Shown: positions 1 through 4,757 of the stretch, in pieces
Position numbering within the stretch: the first letter of the stretch is position 1
How the letters are laid out: the number at the start of each line of letters is the position of its first letter
Source of the DNA: DAOTTX01 sp034437515
Lineage (GTDB): Bacteria; Chloroflexota; Anaerolineae; Aggregatilineales; Phototrophicaceae
NCBI GenBank assembly: GCA_034437515.1
Contig: DAOTTX010000112.1
Coordinates: 1-5,831 of the forward strand
DNA: 5,831 bases
Direction: 5' to 3'
Made by a program: the position numbers and the translations under genes
The notes under the pieces: generated by a model
Told to the model about the DNA's origin: nothing
The model's database searches: none
The model's input: the letters and a program-made list of their open reading frames with translations, nothing else

Positions 1-463
1 AAAATTCGTGAGTTGTCGCCGAGTAGCAGACATTAACCCAGACTGGGGTACAAACCACGTGCCTGTATAGGTAGTGATGCGACTCGATGTACTCTTTAAC
101 CATCTCATCTGTCACATTCCCTGTTGTGACTGCAAAGTACCCTCTCGCCCACAGGTGCCTGCCCCAATATTGGCGTTTCAGTTCACCGAACTCGTCCAGC
201 AATCTTCGGCTACTTCGCCCTTTCAACTGTTGTACCAGATCACTCACCGATACTTTCGGCGGTACGCTTACCAGCAGATGCACATGATCTTTCGATACAT
301 GTCCTGCCAGAATGTACACGTCCATCCGAGCACAACTCTGGCGGATTAACTCTCTCAGTCGCAATCCGATTTCACCATGCAAGATAGGTTTCCGATACTT
401 CGTCACCCATACAATGTGATATTTCAGATCGTAAACCGAATGTGCCGTTTTTCGATAACTCAT
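1..463 (-). CDS. tnpA: IS200/IS605-family Y1 transposase TnpA (3' end beyond window)
   Basis: HUH-type single-strand transposase that cleaves and rejoins element ends at subterminal hairpins through a 5'-phosphotyrosine link. The minus-strand frame is open from the ATG at 463-461 to base 1 (154 codons, no stop). It begins MSYRKTAHSVYDLKYHIVWV, the usual family start. The metal-binding HUH motif is at residues 60-62 (HVH in KDHVHLLV). The sequence LKGRSSRRLL follows at about 80-89, then QYWGRHLWARGYF at 99-110. The catalytic tyrosine is Y125 in VKEYIES. Family members usually stop some 10-30 residues after this tyrosine. Here the frame continues at least 29 codons in an unfamiliar tail ending CYSATTHEF, so the end may be altered or fused to flanking DNA. 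No strong ribosome binding site precedes the ATG (only AGTAGAG), as is common for IS200, where translation is kept low. Confidence 0.88.
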   Translation of the reverse strand, partial: MSYRKTAHSVYDLKYHIVWVTKYRKPILHGEIGLRLRELIRQSCARMDVYILAGHVSKDHVHLLVSVPPKVSVSDLVQQLKGRSSRRLLDEFGELKRQYWGRHLWARGYFAVTTGNVTDEMVKEYIESHHYLYRHVVCTPVWVNVCYSATTHEF

Positions 464-483
464 CAACTCTACTGGGTACACTT

Positions 484-548
484 TTATCATGCGCTGATGA
501 TAACGTCCGGGCGGCTGGGGCGCTACCTCATCACCAGACACCCCAGCC
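484..548 (-). repeat. Two inverted repeats in the tnpA leader
   Basis: Between the left-end hairpin and the tnpA start lie two stems. One is 7 bp, TTATCAT (484-490) with ATGATAA (497-503), loop 6. The other is 8 bp, GGCTGGGG (513-520) with CCCCAGCC (541-548), loop 20. In IS200 a leader stem-loop is known to block transcription read-in and translation of tnpA; a similar role here is inference from position only. Confidence 0.45.
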
Positions 549-573
549 AGCCCGACCCTCCGGTTAGAAACTG

Positions 574-590
574 CCTGCCTGAAAGGCAGG
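574..590. repeat. Subterminal hairpin of the IS200/IS605 left end
   Basis: Perfect 7-bp stem CCTGCCT / AGGCAGG with a 3-nt loop (GAA on plus). It lies about 110 bp upstream of tnpA and near the inferred left boundary. Its position and form match the hairpin that TnpA binds in this family. Confidence 0.75.
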
Positions 591-689
591 GGTTTTAGAC
601 CCTATTTACAGACAATAAAGCAAAGGATCCTGATACGAAGGCACTTTTCTTTCGTGCCGCGTTCGGTTGTTAGGTAACGGCCTTGCACA

Positions 690-2141
690 TCACGGGATGA
701 GCGTCTGCACGCCGTCCGCCATCTCGACTGCCCAGCCTTCGATGCCGCTCGCCGTGCGAATCTGCCACCAGGTATAACCATCGGCAGCGTGTGGGCCACC
801 GATCACGGTGACGCGCGCCCCATCGGGTAGACGTTCGAGCAGGCCGCTAGCGATGGACGGTTCGAGTCGCACATTGAGCAGGTCGTCGCGCTCGACATTG
901 ACGGTTACGACACGCCCAACAATGATGCGATCCGGCGTAGCGGTCGGCAGCGGAGTCGGCGTCTCTGTCGCGATGGGACGTGGCGATGGACTGACGGTAG
1001 CGGTTGGCGGGGGTGGTGGCGTGCATGACAGGTCCGCCGGGGCAACCGATGTATCGGTCGGGCGTGGCGAGGAAGTCAGTGTCGGCGTCTGGGTTGGTAA
1101 ACCGACAGGCACACCCCACAACGTCACTGCCACGGTCACATCGCTGAGGACGAGCAGCGTTTGGCCCAGTGCCAAGTCGATAGGTGGCTGATCAAGCGTC
1201 AGGGTGTGCAGCCTGACTTCGGACACGACATCCCAGAAGTAGACACGGCCATCACTACCGCCCTCAATCGAGATCAGCAGCGCCCCATCTGGCGTGAAGG
1301 CCAGCCCATTCACTGCGCGCCCGCGCGTACCGATCAGCGTACCGACCCCGCCCGACCCGATTCCGCTATACAGTCGTATCCGTCCACCGGTCGTGCCGAC
1401 GGCAAGACGATTGATCGCCGGGTTGTAGGCCAGTGTGAAGGGTCGATTGCGAAAATCGCCGCTCAGCGTCCCGATCCTGTTGCCATCATGGTCACCAATC
1501 TGGACGACCTGATCTTCGCCTAGGTGTGCCACCCCGACCGCGCTCATCGCCAGCGCCGCACCGTCACCTCGATAGACGCGCAGTCGACCGATCACGCGGC
1601 GGTTCGGCACATCCCAGATGCGCACCGTGCTGAAACCCGCCGCCGATGCCATCCGCTGCCCGTCTGGGCTGAAGGCTAGGTCCAGCACTGAGGCGTCATG
1701 GCCCACGAGCGTCGTCACCGGCTGGCCCGTGACCGCATCCCACAGGCGGACGGTGAAATCGTCGCCGCCGCTGGCCAGCAGGGATCCGTCTGGGCTGAAG
1801 ACGAGACTCCGCACCATGCCCACATGCCCGCGCAGCGTCGCGACCTCGGCCCCTGCCGCGATGTCCCACAGCGTGATCGTGTCGTCACCGTTGGTCAACG
1901 CCAGCCGCAATTCGTCCGGGCTAAGCGCAATCTGACGGAAGATGTCTCGCTCTGGCAAAGCGATCTGACCGAGGAACCGAAGCTGCGCGATGTTTTCCGG
2001 CATTAGTGGATCACGTTCGTCAACAGCATAAATATCCACCGGCAGCAGCGCAATCACTAGCAACATGCCGCTAATGATTATGACTCGCCGCGCCCCATTA
2101 ACCAGAGTCCATCGCCATTGTATGAGGTTCATCGTCACCAT
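690..2141 (-). CDS. Membrane-anchored WD40 beta-propeller protein with C-terminal SH3b domain
   Basis: 483 aa, substrate unknown. A hydrophobic segment at residues 19-40 follows a short positive N-terminus (RR at 18-19) and should act as signal anchor, leaving the rest outside the membrane. Residues 56-343 form a WD40 propeller. Clear blade ends are LWD (91-93), RLWD (132-135), RIWD (174-177) and YFWD (301-304); RLYS (256-259) and TLWG (340-343) are degenerate ones. FSPDG at 115-119 and 157-161 are typical blade turns. A Pro/Thr/Ser linker spans about 346-404 (PTQTPTLTSSPRPTDTS). Residues 407-476 match an SH3b fold (LLNVRLEPSI, WWQIRTASGIEGWA), a module that often binds peptidoglycan or protein. 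This architecture is common in Chloroflexota. A TGA lies two codons before the ATG at 2141, so that is the longest start; M4 (2132), preceded by GGTGA, is an alternative. The frame is intact. Confidence 0.88.
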   Translation of the reverse strand: MVTMNLIQWRWTLVNGARRVIIISGMLLVIALLPVDIYAVDERDPLMPENIAQLRFLGQIALPERDIFRQIALSPDELRLALTNGDDTITLWDIAAGAEVATLRGHVGMVRSLVFSPDGSLLASGGDDFTVRLWDAVTGQPVTTLVGHDASVLDLAFSPDGQRMASAAGFSTVRIWDVPNRRVIGRLRVYRGDGAALAMSAVGVAHLGEDQVVQIGDHDGNRIGTLSGDFRNRPFTLAYNPAINRLAVGTTGGRIRLYSGIGSGGVGTLIGTRGRAVNGLAFTPDGALLISIEGGSDGRVYFWDVVSEVRLHTLTLDQPPIDLALGQTLLVLSDVTVAVTLWGVPVGLPTQTPTLTSSPRPTDTSVAPADLSCTPPPPPTATVSPSPRPIATETPTPLPTATPDRIIVGRVVTVNVERDDLLNVRLEPSIASGLLERLPDGARVTVIGGPHAADGYTWWQIRTASGIEGWAVEMADGVQTLIP

Positions 2142-2162
2142 CCATCAACTGACATTACTACC

Positions 2163-2168
2163 AGTATA
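2163..2168 (-). promoter_or_regulatory. Possible -10 box for the WD40 gene
   Basis: On the minus strand TATACT lies 21 bp before the ATG at 2141, within GGGTATACTGG. The expected -35 position reads ACGCAA, a poor match, so this is only a candidate. Confidence 0.2.
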
Positions 2169-2190
2169 CCCGAATCGGCCAGCCGTTGCG

Positions 2191-2199
2191 TGCTATAAT
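2191..2199 (+). promoter_or_regulatory. Extended -10 promoter candidate reading into the mobile-element nest
   Basis: TGCTATAAT is a perfect extended -10 (TGnTATAAT) on the plus strand, 13 bp outside the outer element's left end. The -35 position (CGAATC) is weak. Before the insertions this promoter would have read straight into the AraC-type remnant that now begins after 4168. Confidence 0.35.
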
Positions 2200-2380
2200 G
2201 CTCACAGATTCAACTAGTGGGTCGCTTGGTATCGGCGTAAGGATAAGGGTTTTGAGGCTAGAAGTGCTCTTATGGGTCAAGCAGAATGAACGTGCTTTAT
2301 CTTTCTTTGGTTATAGCACGCCGTGAGCTTGTAATTCGGTGGTTACGTTTTACTTTGTACCTCTGACTCCGCTGAAAGAA

Positions 2381-2388
2381 CTCAATAT
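2381..2388. repeat. 8-bp target duplication of IS66, left copy
   Basis: CTCAATAT, repeated exactly at 4001-4008 on the other side of the element. It corresponds to positions 17-24 of the 110-bp MITE; copy B shows that sequence uninterrupted (minus strand, 3136-3129). Confidence 0.95.
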
Positions 2389-2392
2389 GTAA

Positions 2393-3946
2393 CTACTCAG
2401 GTATGGCAGGGATGAAAGGTTTGGCACAAAAGGCAAGATAAGCAGCTTGCAACATGGACACGCCTTGCTTACGAGCGGTTGCGAGGTAGGTTCTTACTGC
2501 CGCGAACACTTCTGCGCCTTGCCATGTGCGAAAACAACCAGAGATTTTCTGTTTGACCTTCATCATGCGTAAGTCGCGTTCGGCAAGATTATTATCAAAA
2601 GGCACTTCAGGATGATAGAGGAATGCTAAAACTGCCTCGCGATGGTCGCGTAGCCGAATGAGCAAATTGGTGACGGTGTGTTGGGCATAGCGTCCCTTGT
2701 AATCAGGTGGACGAGGCTTAATCGGGAAAGCCTCAAAGCCTTTCTCAATGAATGTATCGTATTCTGCTGCGAGGTCACGGATCAATTTTTGCGTCAAGGT
2801 CTGTTCGTCATCGTGCTTTTTCATCTTGAGCAACAGCTTTTGCATCTGCTTTGCCCAAGTCGCGTCATACTGCTCATGAGCAAATTCGAGTTCGCGCAGA
2901 TGATGGGCATTGCACAGCGCATGACGCACCGTTTCAAAGCTGAAATAGGCTTTCAAGCCATCATGAACAGCCCAACCATGACAGTTAGGCAAGACCCCTG
3001 CATCCAACATCGCCTCATCCCCGCGTTTGAGATGCATGGTATGACTCTACTGAAAAAAGGTCATTTTGCCGAAAATTTGACCCGTTATCACACCATTTTG
3101 AACCTCTATGACCCACTTTTTTCGGGTCATATTGAGTTCTTTCAGCGGAGTCATGGTATAGTAACTGAGATAATCGGTACACGCTGTGTGTAACCATGCC
3201 AGCCTATTATCAATGCGGAACCCTGTTTCGTCAAAATGCACCGTCTGGCACCGTGTCAGCCCGTCGTAGATGACATCTAATGAGGGGGCTACCGCAGTCG
3301 CAAGCTGGCTGACCGCTTTTTCAATCGTGGCTTCACTCACCGCTTGCCCCACACAATCCGCGAACCATTCGCGCACCCGTGCCAACGGAATCAGATGATA
3401 ACTATTGAGATACGCGGCATGCGCCAACACATTCGCACCATATTGGACAGGGGCTGTCACATTGTCGGGAAACATCGCCCGGCTACGCTGATGACAGCAC
3501 GGGCACACCTTCACTTCCGCTTGATGTTCGGTCACCTGCAAGCGCATGGGGGGGATGTCAAACACCTGACGTTTGACCACGCGCACGGTCTGCGTCTCTG
3601 ATAAATCCGCATGACAACCAGCGCAAACAGCGACGGTATGGCGGACGATGTCATCCGGCGTAGCGACCATTTCTAAGGTCTTGCCTTCATGCCCCGCTTG
3701 TCCACCGATCTTGCGTTTCCCTTTTTCACGACGACTTTTGGGATTAGGCTTTTTCAAACCATCGCTACTGGGGGGCTTGCTACTATTGGTACTATTTTTC
3801 GCCAGTTGGGCTTCTAATTTCTTCAGACGTGCCTCAAGCTCTGCGTTTTGGGCTTCCAATAGCGCAATTCGCTCACCCTGATGTTTAATCAGCGCAAGTA
3901 AACTTTCACGTGGCAAATTGTCGAAGATGGTTGTTTTCTTTGGCAT
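2393..3946 (-). pseudogene. tnpC: IS66-family DDE transposase gene, interrupted by MITE B
   Basis: The 5' part (3946-3047) gives 299 aa and the 3' part (3037-2393) 214 aa, in one frame. Restored by removing 117 bp, the protein is 478 aa, normal for a single-gene IS66. In order: coiled-coil leucine heptads at 24-50; the family motif NSTNSSKPPSSDG (51-63); GGQAGHEGK (81-89); cysteine pairs CAGC (108-111) and CPCC (148-151) of the zinc-binding part; first catalytic Asp D239 in HFDET. The 3' part holds the second Asp (AVHDGLKAYF, D26 of the fragment), CNAHHLREL, and the catalytic Glu (NNLAERDLR, E153). The junction YYTM/HLKRGDEAM reads correctly after exact removal. The insertion separates the first catalytic Asp from the other two acidic residues, so neither fragment should work alone. 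The ATG at 3946 follows the right-hand inverted end by 39 bp; its ribosome site is weak. Confidence 0.92.
3043..3152 (-). mobile_element. MITE copy B (110 bp), inserted in the IS66 transposase gene
   Basis: Inverted relative to copy A and 106/110 identical to it. It is flanked by a 7-bp direct repeat, ATGGTAT (3036-3042 and 3153-3159). Removing the element and one repeat restores the transposase frame exactly. Element plus duplication is 117 bp, or 39 codons, so the frame is kept; the break comes from one in-frame TAG (3049-3047) within the inverted end. Predicted fold (minus strand, element numbering): stem 22-29/39-46, TATGACCC with GGGTCATA, loop 9; and stem 71-75/90-94, GGTCA with TGACC, extended by TTTT/AAAA around a CGGC loop, with two bulged A. 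Confidence 0.92.
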
Positions 3947-4118
3947 ACTGTCATTTTACATGGTTTTCGGTTTTTGCGCCCTATCTACCTGAGTAGTCAC
4001 CTCAATATGACCCGAAAAATGTGGGTTATAGAGGTTCAAAATGGTGTAATAACGGGTCAAACTTTCGGCAAAATGACCTTTTTTCAGTAGAGTCACCTCT
4101 AGATTCTTGATTTAGATT

Positions 4119-4394
4119 GTGGTTCATGATCCATTTGTCCCGATCCTCATGCCAAGTGACCCACTAGTACTACAGCCGCGTATCGCGCGACTGGATCGCG
4201 TGCTGTACACGCCGCATTATAACGAACATGGACTGACCCTGGAGCAACTCGCTGTAGGTTATGTCTATCATGATGCACCGCACCTGGTACGTGAGTTCCA
4301 GGCGTTGGTCGGCATGTCCCCGGTGGATTATTTCTCTGGCTATTTCGACCTGATCGAACAGAAGACCCGCGAACATGACCGTTTTTTACAATGA
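4119..4394 (+). pseudogene. C-terminal remnant of an AraC-type transcription regulator
   Basis: The frame codes 91 aa from a GTG at 4119, against 250-300 for a full AraC-type regulator. Only the last part of the DNA-binding domain is present. LQPRIARLDRVL (18-29) matches the helix before the second helix-turn-helix. The stretch from LTLEQLAVGYVY (39-50) to HLVREFQALVGMSPVDYF (55-72) is the second helix-turn-helix and its signature (usually GY.D..HL.REF....G.SP..Y). The sensor domain and first helix-turn-helix are missing. A TAG stands two codons before the GTG, and the first 16 or so codons fall in the outer mobile element (to 4168), so regulator homology begins at about its edge. Insertion of that element, or a deletion beside it, probably removed the 5' part. 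A half-size DNA-binding domain is not expected to work. Confidence 0.75.
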
Positions 4395-4406
4395 GAACCA
4401 GATACG

Positions 4407-4446
4407 ATGAGCATGTTGTTGGACAAAGGAAAAGGAATATGCTCAT
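4407..4446. repeat. 8-bp inverted repeat between AraC remnant and VOC gene
   Basis: ATGAGCAT (4407-4414) and ATGCTCAT (4439-4446), spacer 24 nt. It sits just upstream of the candidate promoter of the VOC gene and could be an operator or a weak hairpin. No T-run follows, so it is not a classical terminator. A 19-codon frame (4445-4504) starting inside it shows no recognisable similarity. Confidence 0.35.
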
Positions 4447-4460
4447 GAACATCACGCAGA

Positions 4461-4490
4461 TTGATCTGAAAAGAACAAACGTGCTATCTT
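4461..4490 (+). promoter_or_regulatory. Promoter candidate for the VOC gene
   Basis: -35 TTGATC (4461-4466), 18-bp spacer, extended -10 TGCTATCTT (4482-4490). Transcription would start near 4497, leaving a short leader before the ATG at 4513. Confidence 0.4.
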
Positions 4491-4512
4491 TGGAAGTATC
4501 ATGAGAGGACGA

Positions 4513-4752
4513 ATGAGCACACCATACAAACCAGATGACTACAGTACGGTTTCACCCTATCTCATTGTTGATGGGGCGAGTGAAACTATTGACTTTCGTA
4601 AGCAGGTTTTTGGCGCGGTTGAACTGCGGCGTTTCCCAGGTAACGGTAACAAGCTGACGCACGCTGAAGTATGGATTGACGACACTGTGTTGTTGCTCAC
4701 GCTGACGATTCAGGGTCCGTACCGGGCGTTTGGTTTGACACCGCCGGAATAG
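4513..4752 (+). pseudogene. Truncated VOC-superfamily (PhnB/glyoxalase-like) protein
   Basis: 79 aa from the ATG at 4513, chosen because AGAGGA (4504-4509) stands just before it and the family opening follows (MSTPYKPDDYSTVSPYLIVD). The ATG at 4501 is less likely. Residues 13-60 match the first half of a VOC domain of the PhnB-like type: TVSPYLIVDGASETIDF, QVFGAVELRRF, and LTHAEVWIDDTVLLL. Family proteins are about 130-160 aa with a second beta-alpha-beta-beta-beta half (typically a 'GGSPVSLHLYV' strand and an E/H-containing end) that is wholly absent. After about residue 60 the sequence turns unfamiliar and ends in PYRAFGLTPPE, 5 bp from the stop of the convergent kinase gene. A deletion, or a frameshift plus deletion, most likely took the 3' half. 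The enzymatic role is unknown. Confidence 0.7.
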
Positions 4753-4757
4753 TGCTG

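Larger units (their letters stand above)
1..600 (-). mobile_element. IS200/IS605-family element, left end and transposase, cut by window edge
   Basis: A single-strand-transposing insertion sequence, read on the minus strand. The left end lies near 600 and the transposase gene runs leftward past base 1. Elements of this family have no inverted terminal repeats but carry subterminal hairpins recognised by the transposase. Such a hairpin is visible at 574-590, with two further inverted repeats between it and the gene. The exact left boundary is not resolved; it probably falls at about 596-602, just outside the hairpin, in the stretch reading GTCTAAAACCCC on the minus strand. The right end is outside the window. 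No tnpB/IscB-type gene is seen here, but the part that could hold one is missing. Confidence 0.8.
2389..4000 (-). mobile_element. IS66-family insertion sequence (ISBst12-like, transposase only)
   Basis: 1612 bp bounded by inverted ends GTAACTACTCAGGTA (2389-2403) and, on the minus strand, GTGACTACTCAGGTA (4000-3986), one mismatch in 15. A perfect 8-bp target duplication, CTCAATAT, flanks it at 2381-2388 and 4001-4008; 8 bp is the usual IS66 size. Without MITE B and its duplication (117 bp) the element is 1495 bp. It carries only the large transposase and no small tnpA/tnpB genes, which fits the ISBst12 group of the family. The stop codon of the transposase lies inside the left inverted end. 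Confidence 0.93.
2365..4094 (+). mobile_element. MITE copy A (110 bp), split by the IS66 element
   Basis: Made of 2365-2388 plus 4009-4094; joining them with one copy of CTCAATAT gives 110 bp, exactly the length of copy B. Imperfect inverted ends: GACTCCGCTGAAAGAA on the left and GACTCTACTGAAAAAA on the right (13 of 16 match). It is flanked by a 6-bp direct repeat ACCTCT (2359-2364 and 4095-4100). It differs from copy B at element positions 36, 43, 64 and 78 only. No transposase is encoded, so it needs one in trans. Since the ends are partly palindromic with the flank, its true limits may be 1-2 bp wider. Confidence 0.85.
2213..4168. mobile_element. Outer element with 20-bp inverted ends, interrupted by MITE A and IS66
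   Basis: The left end ACTAGTGGGTCGCTTGGTAT (2213-2232) and the reverse complement of the right end (4149-4168) ACTAGTGGGTCACTTGGCAT agree at 18 of 20 positions. With a short gap the similarity goes on (AAGGATAAGGG versus GAGGATCGGGA). Removing the MITE A/IS66 complex (2365-4094) and one 6-bp duplication leaves about 220 bp with no credible gene, so it behaves like a non-autonomous element. The ends are the palindrome ACTAGT, so the target duplication cannot be told apart from the inverted end (TA or CTAG would fit). A 26-codon frame at 2287-2367 exists but is not convincing. The family is unknown to me, and a chance match of the two ends is unlikely but not excluded. Confidence 0.5.

Noticed and set aside
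74..598. Plus-strand open frames across the IS200-type element
   Set aside because: They mirror the minus-strand tnpA, which carries the HVH motif and catalytic tyrosine.
640..658. GGCAC/GTGCC stem after the WD40 gene as a terminator
   Set aside because: Only 5 bp, loop of 9 and no T-run on the minus strand; too weak to call.
808..1935. Several plus-strand open frames opposite the WD40 gene
   Set aside because: They are antisense to a gene with clear domain structure in GC-rich DNA; their translations are low-complexity or patternless.
2166..2285. Minus-strand frame reading IPSDPLVESVSIIARNGW
   Set aside because: The part resembling PSDPLV of the AraC remnant is explained by the shared inverted end of the outer element; it has no good start codon.
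2287..2367. 26-codon frame starting MNVLYLSLVIARRELV
   Set aside because: No ribosome site, no family match I can support, and it ends at once in a stop whether or not MITE A is removed.
2393..3946. Loss of IS66 accessory genes tnpA and tnpB
   Set aside because: Single-gene IS66 elements of the ISBst12 type normally lack them, and the inverted ends leave no room for missing genes.
2381..4008. A composite transposon carrying cargo between repeats
   Set aside because: The repeats are explained by nested single elements and target duplications; no passenger gene lies between them.
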